Origin: Anopheles merus
Lineage: Eukaryota > Arthropoda > Insecta > Diptera > Culicidae
Length of the DNA: 64,000 nt
Direction: 5' to 3'
Assembly: GCF_017562075.2 (NCBI RefSeq)
Contig: NC_054083.1
Coordinates: 35,548,755 to 35,612,754 of the forward strand
Shown: piece by piece, positions 17,099 through 30,604 of the stretch
Layout of the letters: each line of letters starts with the position of its first letter
Numbering within the stretch: the stretch's first letter is position 1
The notes under the pieces: generated by a model
The model's input: only the letters and a program-made list of their open reading frames with translations
What the model was told of the DNA's origin: nothing
Database searches by the model: none
Program-made: the position numbers and the translations under genes

Positions 17099-17951
17099 AA
17101 GATATGGGTGACCATGTGATGTACTCTCTGGAGCGCACCCACGACTCTGGACCGGCTCAGACTATCGGAAGTCCGATTCCTACTCGGGCAAAATGCGATC
17201 CATTAGTTCCACCCGGAGTCGTAGTCGGCTGAGTCGGATTTATTCGGAGTCGTCCAGAGTTGTCCGAAGTCGCCTGGAGTGATTCGGAGTCGGAGACGTC
17301 CGGAGTTGTCCGGAATCAAAAGTCCAAAGTCGATCGGAGTAGACCGACTCAGACGGTTCGGGCAAAATGCGATCCACTAGATCCGCCCGCCGTCGAAGTC
17401 GTTCGGAGTCGTAGTCGGCTGGGTCGGAGTTGTTCGGAGTCTTCCAGAATTGTTCGAAGTCATCCGGAGTTGTCCGGAGTTCTTCGGAGTCGTCCGGAGT
17501 CATCTGGAGTCATCCAGACTCATTCGGAGTCGAAATCGTCAGGAATCGTCCGGATTTGTCCGGAGTCATTCAGAGTCGAAGTCATTCGGAGTCGGAGTCC
17601 TTCGGAGTCGTCCAAAGTCGATCGAAGTAGACCGGAAGAGGAGTCAGTCGGAGTGAACTAGAGCCGTCTGGTTTGTTTCGCAGATCGACTTTGGCATACT
17701 CCAAACGACTCCAGACGACTCCAGACGACTCCAGACGACTCCAGACGACTCCAGACGACTCCAAACGACTCCAAACGACTCCTGACGACTTCATACGACT
17801 CCAGACGACTCCAGGCGACTCCAGGCGACTCCAGACGACTCCAGACGACTCCGGATAATGCTGGGTGGACCTATTTTCCGAAGTCAGTTCCGAAATTATC
17901 GAAGTCGTATCGGAGTCATCTCTGGATTTTTGCTAACTTTACCCATCACTA
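17099..17951. mobile_element. hAT-like element with a large GGAGTC/GACTCC array
   Basis: The right end TTTACCCATCACTA (to 17951) is the same terminal repeat as the left end of the 56564 element (reverse complement AGTGATGGGTAAAGTT). The left end is less clear: AAGATATGGGT at 17099 may be a decayed copy. Between them, about 17215-17660 is a GGAGTCGTCC-type array in one orientation. Then 17700-17860 is a near-perfect array of CGACTCCAGA units in the other orientation, so the element is an inverted pair of minisatellites. No 8-bp target duplication could be matched. No coding function; open frames across it are repeat artefacts. Confidence 0.65.
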
Positions 17952-17959
17952 AAATGGTT

Positions 17960-20426
17960 GCTTCTTATTTTGGTTTTCATTTGAAGTACCAAATTTCGTG
18001 TTCTAGGCATTTTTAAAACGAACTTTCAGAATAACATTCCAGTGCAGTGTTCTAATATTGGAAGTTTTTTTTTGCTGGAATGCAGATCCAACAATAAAAT
18101 CAATTTAAACAGTAAAATCGCTTATTACGTATCCTTGCCATTGCTTCTTTGAGTTTTTTTAAATAATATACTTTTTTTGCTTAAAATGTGCTATTCATTC
18201 TAATAATACCGTTTAAATAAATAAATGCTTTGCAATCTACTAACATCTCTTGAACTTCTTCTACTTTACACCAACACATCACATTCAACATGTTTCCTCC
18301 CTCTCTTATCAGCGCAACGGCGTCACATTCCTAGTCACAGTGCCAGCAATAGTAGTTTGTGTTATTATCGCACAGCTCTGTACCGTACAGGCCCGGGCAG
18401 CCGCGGTTGCCACTTGACAAGAGGGCAGCATCATATTCCTCGTGTCGTAAGATAGTAGAGGACCACCAGCACCAGGAAAGACTGATACGACGACCACTGT
18501 GGTGGCAGGGAACAACACCACGGCTTGCCAGACCTTCATGATGGCATCACTTTAGCAAACCCACTACCCTCCCGTAAATTCATCAAGATATGTCTCGTCA
18601 GCTTATCAGTAACGCCTTGGTGTGCAGCAAAAGTGTGCATGGAAATGTTTGGTGTACGTATTCTACGATACAGAAATAGACAAAAGTTGGTTGTTTGACT
18701 TTTGGTGACATCTTTTGCACTCCATTTTACTCTTTGTAACGAAAAACTGTGTTATGTAAGGCACGTATTATTACGTGCGTTCAATATATTATTTAATTTT
18801 TGCAACATTTGCCATTATCTTCTTGCCCTACAGGAAAAAACAAAACACACAAAAGTGAGCGAGCTGTAAGCGATAAACGCGTGTGTTTGTAAAAAGGAAA
18901 GTACAACACAGCTCCTCCACCGACGAGACCGGGTGGTGTAGAAGATAAGATCGAAAGTGTGAAAAGATAACGTTCACACACACACACACCCACCCTTATC
19001 ACCCATCAGAGCGAGTGTCGGAATGCCACCGCAACCACTAACAGCGATAACACAGCCCCACACATGTCAGACATAACATCAGTTTTTGTGCCTCTTAACT
19101 GTGTATGGTGCTGGTAGAAGTGGCGTCAATTAGAAGCAGAATACTGATGGAAAATTTCTATCCCATGCTAAGGCTACGCACAAACTGCTGGGCGGAGGGT
19201 GGTCTCATCTTTCCTCATTTAAGGCGAGACGAGTTTCGACGAACGTCTCCGGAAGATTTGAGATAAGAGTCCACAGCGAAATGGGACGAAGTTCGGGCTT
19301 GGAACCGTTAACGCATCGGCAAAGGATTAACGATAATGGCACAGAAATAGCCTGTCAGGCATGTTATTTCGGGACGATAACAAAAACATTGTTAGAAATG
19401 AACAGCACAAAGCTCGGCCATGTGGCAACTGCTTGCAGGGAAATTTAAATCACATTAAATACGATTGCTTCTGGAATTTGAATCTGAATCTAATGCCATT
19501 GCGGGGTGACATGTTTTTCAAGCACACAATCATTTAATTTCAATGTGAATTCATTCCATTTCACGCACTGTAAAAAAATCCCCCAACAATTGGAATGTTT
19601 TTGAACAAGTGCGGCAATCATCATTCTAAATCACAAAAACATTTGAGGAATTACTGTAGACTTTTAGGTGCAAATTATTGCTACATTTTCCCTCGCCAGT
19701 AGGCAAATTTAACTACATTGATGTGAGTTTCTGCTTCAACACAATACATTATCAGCTGCTACAGCAACTGTTCTCTTCATACAACCGTTTGATTGTTCGA
19801 ATATATTAAGCGCATTTTTGACGTTTGAAACGTGACAAAATGTGTGATCGTCCAACACTGTACTGTATGTTCGTTCCCCAAATGCTTTGCACACCCCGTC
19901 TTATTCTGTTCTGCTCGAATCTCAATGATCCAAAGGGAACCATTGCCGTCCAGTTTCAGGTGGACATTTAAAAGCGTTAGGTTGGCATAAGCTTCGTCAT
20001 TTACGGGTTTTTTTTTGTAACATATGTCGTTAAATTTACGACGTTCAGTCCCCATTGCTAGTTGAGCGTAGTAAAAGTTCCACTAAACGATGCGGTATGC
20101 ATTACAAAGTACATCCTCATTTTGAATAAAGCAAAGCTTATTATTTACCTCTTGAGTGTATCTCATTTTGATCATGCCACTCAATGCAATTTAGTTGCAT
20201 TATTTACTCAAGTTTTGGGATGAATTTGTTGAAAAAATGCACAAGCTACACGGTTTCAAACAAAGTAAAAAAATATGACAAAAATGTTAAATTGTGTAAA
20301 TTTAATGGCAATGACTTGTCACACTATGTCAACCGTTAAGATGCAGTCGATCGATGCTTTTGAACAAAGTTGTAAGTGATATCTTTACAGAGCTTAGATT
20401 CTAGCAAGCCAAGTATTCCATCTTTA
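17960..20426. other. Mostly AT-rich noncoding DNA
   Basis: Apart from the small minus-strand frame at 18309-18539, I see no coding signal. A CA run lies at about 18976-18990. Confidence 0.45.
18309..18539 (-). CDS. Possible small secreted or membrane peptide ORF, 76 aa
   Basis: A minus-strand ATG at 18539 follows an in-frame upstream stop and opens 76 codons ending in TGA. The first 26 or so residues are hydrophobic (MKVWQAVVLF, then a Val-rich stretch), which could act as a signal peptide or membrane segment. The rest is Thr/Ala-rich with three cysteines. Its GC-richer composition and codon choice look more gene-like than the AT-rich surroundings. Against it: no recognised family, no promoter or poly(A) signal seen, and a 60-codon frame overlaps on the other strand. 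I do not recognise it and treat it as a weak candidate. Confidence 0.2.
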   Translation of the reverse strand: MKVWQAVVLFPATTVVVVSVFPGAGGPLLSYDTRNMMLPSCQVATAAARACTVQSCAIITQTTIAGTVTRNVTPLR

Positions 20427-20505
20427 GGCCGGTCTGGTGGTACAGTCGTCAACTCGTATGACTTTACAACCGAATGGACCGTACCCCCATACGTGGGACT
20501 GCAAT
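20427..20505 (+). mobile_element. Truncated SINE head
   Basis: It starts GGCCGGTCTGGTGGTACAGT and runs to GTACCCCCATACGTGGGACT, matching the first part of the 3571-3779 SINE with an internal deletion around the B-box. The tail is missing. Confidence 0.7.
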
Positions 20506-22725
20506 ATTAATTACCTAGTTAATAATTCTTTCATGTAAAAAATTCGGTAAATTCTGACTTTTTGGCGATTTCAAACATTTAGCAAAAATTCCGAAATTCG
20601 ATCATTGTTGGAGAAATTTTTACTGATTGAACATACTGAATTGTCAAAGATAAAAATTATCGTAACTCGAGCAAAGTACAATTTTCTGGATAATAGTTCA
20701 TAAATAGATCGATCTTTAGCGAGTAATATGAGACATTCCAAAGTTCCTTTTCCTTTTGATAAGCTTCACAACAACTATTACTTCACATTTTACAAGGTAT
20801 TCAAAGGTCGAATCCGGGAAAATGAACGTAAACCTTACTAATAACTATAAGAAACGATAGAAAGAGACAAAACCCTACAAGAAAAGTAACATCCCAACTA
20901 TTTCGTGTAGCGTATTCTTACCAGTATCCATATTTCTTTTTCGGCAGGCGATTTACCGCTTCGTTGCCCACAAACCCGCAACCCACAAGTGGGTGGGCGG
21001 GGGGGGGGGGGGTGTTGGTTGCTGTGAAGGGCGAGTTAAACGGTCGCCGTCAAAGGCGCCGTCGTCGCTCCGTGCTGAACGTCGTTATTGTGGATGGGGA
21101 GGAGTGCGTGTTCGAGCAGGGCTGGATGGGGGCGGCGGCAAATTTTTTTTGCGAATTTCCCTCGCTCCACCCAGTACAAACTGTCTCGAAAACTTCTTGC
21201 CTCAAGCCCTCCGCGGGTAAATCACACAGCTTCTTCCGGCGTGTAGTTGTACACTTTTCGCCAACGCGCCACACCGTGAAAAACAGCAAACAGCAATAAC
21301 AACAACAACAACAACAACACAGCGGACAAAAAAACAGCCCGAAATGCACAACACAACCGTGTGGTTTGTGCACGTGTGTTTCTGTGTGTGTATTTCTGTT
21401 GTTCTCGGTTGGGGGAAAGAAAACGGACCTGCGGCCGATAAAACGCTCGAGACTGTTCGAACGTGGTCGAAATGGTTTTCTTCCTGTGTGTTATTCCACT
21501 GTCTCACTCACACTCTCGCACACACACACACACTTAGGTTTGCTGTACATCAGCGGCAACCCCCCTCTCCCTGTTAAGCCGGGGATGGGTTTGTGTGTAT
21601 TGCACACGTGTACACTCCCCAGGCGGGACAACACCACACACAACCGTACGCGGGCGCACACACACACACACACAAATTGCACACACGTGTGAGCAATCGG
21701 GGTTATTGTGTTACTCTCTCTCCTTCTCACACACTCTCTTTCGCTCTGCTGTGGTCACTATAGAGCACACACTTAAGCACACGCTCACATTTACCGTATA
21801 CGAACACAACACACACACCAGCAACACCTCTGTGAACACGCAAACACACACACACACACACACTGTTCACTCACTCGCTATGGATATACGAGACAAACAC
21901 ACACACACGCACACCGTCGAATGGGGAGTGAAGAGAAAATTCAATTTCTGACCAAAGGAAGGGAAAAAGTAGAAAATGAAGAAAATAATTAATTATTGCA
22001 CACACGGCGCCCGCGACCCCCGCGTCGTGTTTCATGACTCTTGCACTTCATAGCGCACACTTTAAACTAACGCACACACACTGTCGTCGAGAGGCAAATG
22101 GCTGCAAACACGCGCCCACAAACACACCAAAAGGGGATGATGGTTGTTTTTTTTTTTTTGCTTATTTCTGCAGTAACTCTTTACTTCTCAGTCCACCGTT
22201 GGTGTGTTGCAGAGACAATTTTTTCAATGCTGGCCACCTTTCACTCTACACACGTGTGGGTCGGTCGTCCCAGATCGGACCGAGAGACAGAGAGACAAAA
22301 TCCGCGCTGCGTCCGCCGATGCGAACCGGAAACAATTGATTGAACACATCACACACTTAACCGTTCGCAGAGGAGCTCCGTCCCCCCGCACACACACACA
22401 CACGCACACAAGGGCGCATACGTTCACGATGAAGATGAGCGACCGCCACACCGCCTGCTATCGCTTAGAACGAGCGCGGGAGAAAGCGAGAGAGCGTGAG
22501 CGCTACGACGTTGATTTTTCTTTTCTTTCCTTCGCGAGCATTCGATCTCTATGAAGCAAACAAAGGTGGGAGAGGGGGGTTATGAGGAGGGTACTGGTGC
22601 GGCACACACAAAAAAGCCGGTACACTACAAGTAAACTGCACACACATACGCGCGCGCTACGCTATCTATTGCAGTTTGAGCAAAAATTGTTCCTGCGGCT
22701 TTCTTCTACGCGTGATCGATGTGTG

Positions 22726-22726
<1 letters not shown>

Positions 22727-22814
<88 letters not shown>
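22727..22814 (+). repeat. (TG)44 microsatellite
   Basis: A perfect TG run of 88 bp, the longest dinucleotide array in the window. Open frames across it (Cys-Val or His-Thr) are artefacts. Confidence 0.95.
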
Positions 22815-22815
<1 letters not shown>

Positions 22816-24133
22816 ATTTTCAGCAATAAAAATAAAATTTGCGTAACATTCTCTGTCGAACGCACATTATTTTTCCCATTTGGCAACAAATATTCATACA
22901 CCGAAACACCCGACATACACACACATTCGCAATCTGGTAATGTCAAAACTCAGTTCACTTCTGCGGAAACGGATCCTTCAACTCAGCCGTATACACGATA
23001 CCAGAGAGACACGCACACACAGCCCCACAGTGATACGCACACACTCGCTGGCTCCATCGGGAAGTGTACACGTTTCACGTTGCGTTTGCTACAACAGTTT
23101 GATTCCACTTCTTACTTCTAACACATTTTCTATCAATGTTGTGTCAGAAAAACAGCTAATGCTACCACTAAAAGAGGGAAGTATAAACACTGCAGCTCAG
23201 GCTCGCTTATCCCCATTGCTGTGCATCACAACACAGTGACAAAGGTCCGTAGCACATCGCATTGGGTGTCCATATCTCGATCGCGCGCGCACACTCACGC
23301 ATATTGCATGCATCCGCGTACGCGCGCACAGACACACACACTCGTTTGCGCGCTGTGTCATGACATACTTGTCGCTAACTAATTCGCCTGTTTTGCGGCA
23401 ATGAGACGTGCGACGGGTCCCTATCTCTCCCTCTTCAGCAATGCTTTTTGACAACCTGCTGCATTCACTATCACCACTACTACTACTGTTATCATCGACC
23501 TATCAGTATTACGTCTAGGATAATTTCATCCAACTATTTCATCATAATTTGTGAGACGATTATTATTTTTTTATTCCATTCCGGAAGAATTCGGTTTGAT
23601 ATTTAGTGACATGTTTCCTCTGCTCATCACCACCCGCATATCTCGCTGACAACCTACCCTCCCGACGACCCACAACCATCAATTGCTTTTACATGCATCC
23701 ATTTGTTAATTCATTTCAATTGCTAGCCTCTCTCTATCTCTCTGTCTCTCTCTCTCTTTCTATGATAATACATGACACGATGACGATCGCTTCACACCAC
23801 ATTCTCGGCGTATTATGATCCGCATTATAGGTTATAGAGAATGACGGAGAGCAGAGCAGGCAAGGGGTCATCATTAATCAACCCATTTTCACTCTGCCCG
23901 CACTACTAACACACACACACACAGCAGACACACACACGACCGACCACAGAAACACTTATTCAAACACGACTCAAATGGCCGTCTAATGCAGGCCGAAGAA
24001 ATAGGCTGGTGTGTATGGTACTGTGACAAAAGTGTGTACCAACGGCTTAGAGATACTACAATTGAGGGATGGACTGTTTAACATTACAAGAATAACCTTC
24101 TTTTGGTCAAGAAACAGAAAAACAACCCAAGAA

Positions 24134-24136
<3 letters not shown>

Positions 24137-24178
<42 letters not shown>
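24137..24178 (+). repeat. (CT)21 microsatellite
   Basis: A perfect CT run. Confidence 0.9.
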
Positions 24179-24183
<5 letters not shown>

Positions 24184-24802
24184 CCTCTCTCTGCGCCTCG
24201 AAAACGGTAGCCGTTACGGTTTACAAAAAAAAAAACAACTCTTTTAGCTAACATCACCACTTTTCCACCGTTCGCAAGCGACAATATCGGTTAAAATTGT
24301 ACTACACTACGCGGTTTCGTAGCAATGTGGTGTGGTTTGTGCGCGCTCACTCAGCGTTTTTTTCATTTCAAATCCATATATTCAAATGGGAGAAGCAAAA
24401 ACCGATGGGCCCACGCTAAGGGAGAGAAGGGAGGGGAAGCAGATAAACGGTGGGACGACACACCACACACACCCAATCACCGCGCGGAGAGACAACAACG
24501 CATTACACCGCGGACCTGTGGTGTGTTATTGTGCACGCCGCCGGCCCAGACGGTGGCGGTCAATATGGCCGAAAGGTTGAACGAACGAACGAACGAACGC
24601 ACGAACGCACGAACGAGCGAACCCGGATTGAGTGTGTGTAATGATTGAACAAAATTAACGGCAAGTAAAAAAGTGTGTGCTGGGCTGCTGCTGGTGCGGG
24701 GCGCAACCCGAAAGATGGTGGCGCGAAACCGCTTCCACCCCAACTCACCCCATCCCACACCCCATTTGTGTGTGTGTGATGTTGCAACCAAAAACACAAA
24801 TC

Positions 24803-24840
<38 letters not shown>

Positions 24841-27800
24841 TGCGTTACACAGTTTGCAATCCAGCTTAAGTCGATTCGTCTTGCGCCGTTGTTCGTGGTT
24901 TTTTTTTTTTGTCCATTTTGCTTTGAAATATCCACCCTCCTCCTGCTGTGGTGCTAATGGCTAATGATGGCAAACGGGCAGATACAGTTTATGGAAGCGT
25001 GTGTTGGGCGATCGAACAATGAGCGGTTGATGTTGGGGGCAGGAACAATCACACGCTAAACCAGATTTTATGATTTAATTAGTAAGTCTTATTGGATTTT
25101 CTGATTTTAGATAAAATATCGTGCAACACTTAACTTTGATGTTTGTCTAGATATATATAGTTAGATCCTATATTGATCATTGTGCAGTGTCATTGGTAAC
25201 TTTAATTCATAGCAATTCCATGAATGTATCATCCTCGTACCCTTTGGGGTTGGTAAGATCTTTTCGAAAATTGAGTGAAAATGATAGAATCTTGAGATCG
25301 TAAACTGGTGCCTTCTGCACATATTGTAAAGCATAATCATACTTTATGTGGCTTAAAAACCTGACCACACTAGTGGTTAGCCTTGTAGCTAGAGCAAGAG
25401 TCGGGAGGTTTTTTTGTGTGTGAAATCACAAAATCCCTACTCCACACCTTAGAAACACACCTTCGAAGACGAGGCTGTTGGTCGTGTATTACTGTCTTAA
25501 TGAAACTACAATATTTATACAATTTCAATAATGACTCATACACGTCGAACAGACGTCAGCAGCATGGTGACAAATAATTCTATCCCATGCTCATACGCAA
25601 ACATTGTCTTACTAATCTCTGCATCTACTTATAATTGTGTCTATTTGTTGCTGATTAATTCAATTTCACTATAATTGCCGTTACATCGGCTATCGTTTGA
25701 TTGGATATAAATACCATAGAATGCAGATATCTTATCTCAAACGATCCAAATGTTTAAAATCAAACATAATGCATAGTACGGGGAATTATATTTGTACTAT
25801 TAAACCACAATTCGGACCAATTTCGTGCATCATAAAAAGACTTAATTAACGTTCCAAATGTGTTCTGGATGCTATGATACTAAATTGCAGTCGCCAGTAC
25901 ACTTCCATAAGTCAACCAAAGTAGTTGAATTTTGTTGTAGTGATAATGATAATTTGATATCATTTCGTCATTCCTTTGAATAAAAAAGAGACTTTTTTGC
26001 CAATTATTGATATTTTTTTTCCACTGAAAAAAGCCCTGTTGTTAGATAACCTTTATACACCTGCTTCACAGGACGGACTGCCAAAACCGGGTCCCAAATA
26101 CGCACACACACACGCTCACAGCCACGATTGTTGTCTGCATTATGCTGCCCTAATGATGATCCCTAGTGATTCGGAACCAATGCTACTACTAATACTACTA
26201 CCACCGCAGGACAGGGCGACATAAAGTCACTCCCCCCCCACCCACCTCCCACCCCCTCGGCAGACAAGAGACGTCAAGCGACAACCCACCACCGGAAAGC
26301 TGAAGGATTCTCGCGTAATGCCTTTGGGGGATTTGTGCCAGTTGTGTATGTGTTCGTAAAGCGGGGTTCTGATTTTCTCTTCTTTTTTTACCGGCATTTT
26401 TGCAGCACCATCACGACACGCCAAGGTTAAGAACTGCGCGGCTCGACCATTTCTTCTTTCGCAGGCCTCTTTCGTAAAAATGCAAATATTATGCAAACGT
26501 CAAGCGCTATACGTAAGCTTCCGGATGCAAACATAGTTTTACTTTAATTCGCACAATCAAAAGCTCAACTTGGTAGTTATGTCCCTCTTAAAAAAAAAAA
26601 CTCTTTCCCCAAATAAGACGTCAAAATCCAATTTGAAAAAGCTATTTTCCAAGAACAGCAAACTGCAAATTGAGTGGAAGTAAAAATCGCACAAAACTAC
26701 TTACATGTGTGTAGGGACACACACACACATACACCAGTTTTACCTTACGCGACCTATCGCTCACACAGTGACACGCACGCATACAAGTCCCCATCAGCAC
26801 CCAACCGGGGGTACGTGGAAAACAACCACCGGGAACGGAAGAACAGGTTGAGCTAAGAACCGAGCGAGACGGCAGGCGATTTTTGCAAAAAACGCATTCC
26901 CTCTCTTTCTCACCCATTCTTCACTATTCTCGCTCAACTCATACCACTACCTTGACAGCTGATGGCGAACGATGGTTCGAGCAAACGCACACGCACACAC
27001 GCAAACGCACGAGAGCAGTGGGTGACCAGACACGGGCAATGGGGTGGAAAAGTGTGTGTTGTAACTTATCTTAACATTCGCATTATATGCGATTCTGTTT
27101 TCTTGAATTTGTAAGCAATTTTTCATACTTAGATTAGCTTTTTAGCAACAAGGAATGTATCGAGGGGAAAAAGACAGTCACAAATCACTCGTTAAGAAAA
27201 GGGTTTCTCACTCTAGCGCACACATTCTCATCCCATCATCACGTTAACCCTTCACCAATACTGATGTGAGCGCTTTTTTGTTTCACCTCTGCAGCCTGTG
27301 CGTGTCGCGTATCGGACTACCAGTTTGAAGAGCGCCCCTATTACGGGCAACTATTTGGTTCTTCTTTTTCTAAGGAAGAAACACACACACACACACATTC
27401 TCATACGAACATTCAAACGGATCTGATAAATCCAGACATATTGAGCCCCACAAACACTCACACACATACGGATAGTAGTCTAGCGAAAAATCCAACGAAA
27501 CCTCTCGCCTTTGCGAATGTGGTCGAGAATTGGGTGAAAATGTCGAGTTGATCTGTTTTCTTTTTTTTTCGCATTCTCTCCTTACTGTCAGCTCGCCACA
27601 GACTCATGAACTAGTGTGAGAGGTCCTACACTATTCACGCGACCCGTACTATTGAGAAGACTAGCCACAAGGAGATTCTTTTCCTTTCGTTTCAGATAAG
27701 AAGTGGATTAACACCCGCAATGTGGTTGAGAGTTGAAAGTTTTCCAATCGACACACACTGGTGTGTGTGTGTGTGTGTCCTTTGGCCGATAATGCACACA

Positions 27801-28966
27801 CTACACAAGCCCCCCCTTGAAAGTAGATTCCACACGATCGGCTATCCTTCTCGCTCATCCAACGCAACGCATCTCGCTCACTCTCACTCTCGCACTCTTT
27901 CACAACAGGCACTTGTGCACATCAGATCATCAGCATCATCATCATCACCGTCACATCCTGTGTGCGCTAGCACTGTGGTATAAGGTGTTAACACACACAC
28001 ACACACGCACGGAGTGATGTGAAGTATTCACCAGCATGCGGCGATACAAATGACAAATAAAACAAATATTCACCGAAAACTGGAAATTGTCAAATGTTGG
28101 CGCTGCCACACACGGGACACACACTACAAAGCACCCACGGGTCAGTGAAGGGGACACGACACACGACCGACGCACCGACACGAGAAAACGGAAAGAACCA
28201 ACTCACTCGCCCAGTGTCCATGTGAGGAGTGTATGAGAGCTGTGCCGTTTCATCTCACACGGCCTGCTGCTCTGTGCTGTGTGTCCGAACTGCTGCCTCG
28301 GATGTGCTCCACTCACACATACGCGCGCGCATGCACGGGAGTTCAGTGTTGGAGCGCGCGCGTGTTTAGTTGTGTGTGTCTGTGTCAACTGTCTGGTCAG
28401 CATTCAGGAGAGGGACCGGAATATCTTTTCCTTCGCGAAACACTTATTGCCGTACGGAAGGTGATAATTGTTTCGAGCACGATTTTAACACCGCACTAAT
28501 TTGACGTCGCGCGACTCTCCGACTTTATGCAAATTCAATGCTCTATTTGCTCACAATTACATTTCGATTTTTCCACCGCCAGTTCAGCAAACGCAGCAAT
28601 GGCTGCAAAAGCAAGAGCTACCAGCAACGGCAAGAATAATAACACACGCACACAGTAGGCAGTTTTGCCCAGAATACGTAACTGCTGTTCTGTAGCACAA
28701 CACGCACGCATACACACGCACACACGTACGTACGAAACACTTTACATGGTATGGGAAATTCGCCTTAACTTATGTTTTCACTACAACCCATCGCAACGGT
28801 AAAGGGAAACATTTTCCATACTTTTGGTTTTTGGCTTTTGGCAGCCCAACACACCCCGCTCACGACCGGATATACACGAATGGGGTTATATTTGCCAGCA
28901 GCAGCAGCTAGAGCAGCACTTCACGCACACACTGACGAGCACGGGCGCACGACTGGTGTGTGTGAC

Positions 28967-28972
<6 letters not shown>

Positions 28973-29014
<42 letters not shown>
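28973..29014 (+). repeat. (CT)21 microsatellite
   Basis: A perfect CT run followed by imperfect CT-rich DNA to about 29035. Confidence 0.9.
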
Positions 29015-29018
<4 letters not shown>

Positions 29019-29831
29019 CTCTTCCCTCCCTCTCCCCTCGTTTCCGGGGGGGTTATGGCTACCACACTACCGTTGCAATTGCACTTTCAATCGTGGCAAT
29101 TGGCCGTGCAAGCCTGTGGTACCTCACACTTTACATTACATCACGTTTCGGGCGTGAAAAAGCGACACCATCATACGTACAGCACACGGTCGGGGGAGAA
29201 CACGATGCACGCAAGCGTTTCAGCGATGGTTCCGGGGGCTGCACCAAAACCGATTATTGTCTTTATTCTGCTTCCGAAATTCGTAGGAAAAACCTTCCAA
29301 AACACACTCGTCGCGCACGGCACCTTCCGAGCAAAAGTACCCAGATAGCGGAGTGGCTGTGGGCGTGTTGACAGCTTCCGCTTCGTTCGGGCTCGCTGCC
29401 CCAAGTAGCACTTTTGGGCGGTGCGGTTTTTGACGTTTGCGCTGCGTTGCAACCCAACGAGCGAAAAGTGCGCACGGCGAGGGGAGGGCAATTTTTGTGG
29501 TGCTGATTTTACCAAAAATTTTGCGCAGCCATGTAACGAAGCTTAAAAGTGTCAATGCAAATTTCTCGGTAAGAAAAATCGGATGCAATTTTGCAAGTGC
29601 GATATTCGTGTAGAAATGATGTCACACAAATTATTTTTGCTTTTTGTTCTTGACATCATGAACAGTGTGTTTTCCAATCACGAATAGATTGTAAATCACC
29701 ATTCAAGCAATACAAATGCCCTAAGTCCAAAGTCTAAAAGGAACCGGCAAATTTCAGTTAAATGCTTTCAAATCGCTGGCGATTAGCAGTGCATTAAGCA
29801 GTGATTAAATGCCTTTGATATATTCCGATGC

Positions 29832-29958
29832 AACATTTTGTTTGTAGCTTTTTATTCATGAATTTTTAATTTGCAACTTCCAAAGGAAGTAAGATTTTCT
29901 TTAAGGAAGGTAATTGCAAATTAAAAATTCATGAATGAAAAGCTACAAACGAAATGTT
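29832..29958. repeat. Long hairpin: 45-bp inverted repeat with a 37-base loop
   Basis: Arm 29832-29876 and arm 29914-29958 are reverse complements with only two mismatches. The core of each arm includes the palindrome TTCATGAA. The loop is 29877-29913. Flanks show no obvious target duplication. It could be a tiny MITE relic or a transcribed hairpin; the sequence alone does not decide. Confidence 0.8.
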
Positions 29959-30117
29959 TCTTCAACACTGCACTGTTGTAAACCTTGAGCTATTACCCAT
30001 TTTGATCGGTGAACTGCATTATTCAGTTGTTAAATACATGAAGCTTTGAAGTTGTTAATATATCAAACTCATTTCGATGAGCCAGACAGGCCGTTATACC
30101 GACCAAATAAGAAGATA

Positions 30118-30603
30118 CCCAAGTGCCCCAAATCCACTAAACAACCCCTTATGGGTAATAACCGCCTAAACGACTCAAGCTTTAAACATAAAAGGAATTC
30201 TAAAAGTCTCCGATTAGCAGGCGATGAACGACGGGCAAATTTTAAAAATAGAAAAAAGCTAGTGGCGCCATTTGTTAGTGAGATAGCCAGCCAGTGGATG
30301 TTTCCTGACTTTGAGAACTTTCTCCTTCCCTTTGTGCTGTTGTTTGTTTTTGCATTGAAGTTATGCATAGCTTAAACTAGAACGGCAATGCGATTGTTGA
30401 AATATAAATCTCCAATATGAACCACCAGAACCTGAAGCAAGTGACAGTTGAGTTGATGCCCGTTGTTGATGGTATTGATACCCGTGTATTTGACCCACAC
30501 AATCATTCTTATAGATTTTTGCTCGGAAAATTAGAAGGGTGTACAGGTCTTGATAGGATGAAGTTAATTGAAATACATGGCAAGGAAAGGACAGTAATAT
30601 AAC
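30118..30603 (+). mobile_element. MITE family A (CCCAAGTGCC ends), right end missing
   Basis: The left end CCCAAGTGCCCCAAATCC and the interior match the complete copies at 51966-52552 and 57199-57769 (shared blocks include the TGGCGCCATTTGTT region and the GTGGGATA-like region). The copy stops where a different element begins at 30604-30605, so its TTGGG end is lost. Noncoding. Confidence 0.7.
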
Positions 30604-30604
30604 G

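Larger units (their letters stand above)
20506..29831. other. Noncoding, very rich in CA/TG and CT repeats (20.9-29.5 kb)
   Basis: From 20.95 to 24.95 kb and 26.7 to 29.5 kb, short CA/TG and CT runs occur every few hundred bases. A G run lies near 21000-21011 and a GAAC-type tetranucleotide run at about 24575-24620. The many small open frames are Thr/His, Cys/Val or Ser/Leu low-complexity translations of these repeats. The interval 25.0-26.0 kb is AT-rich and featureless. It may be the intron, or alternative promoters, of the minus-strand gene starting at 35239; that is inference. Confidence 0.45.

Noticed and set aside
17240..17858. Ser/Arg/Val- and Thr/Asp/Ser-rich frames
   Set aside because: They are translations of the GGAGTC/GACTCC minisatellite within the hAT-like element.
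22582..23239. 179-codon frame with a Cys-Val run and neighbours
   Set aside because: It is mostly the (TG)44 array and CA-rich flanks; low complexity, no domain, and competing frames on both strands.
29220..29588. 122-codon minus-strand frame in a GC-rich patch
   Set aside because: No recognised family, overlapping frames on both strands, and no supporting splice or start context; it could be promoter DNA instead.
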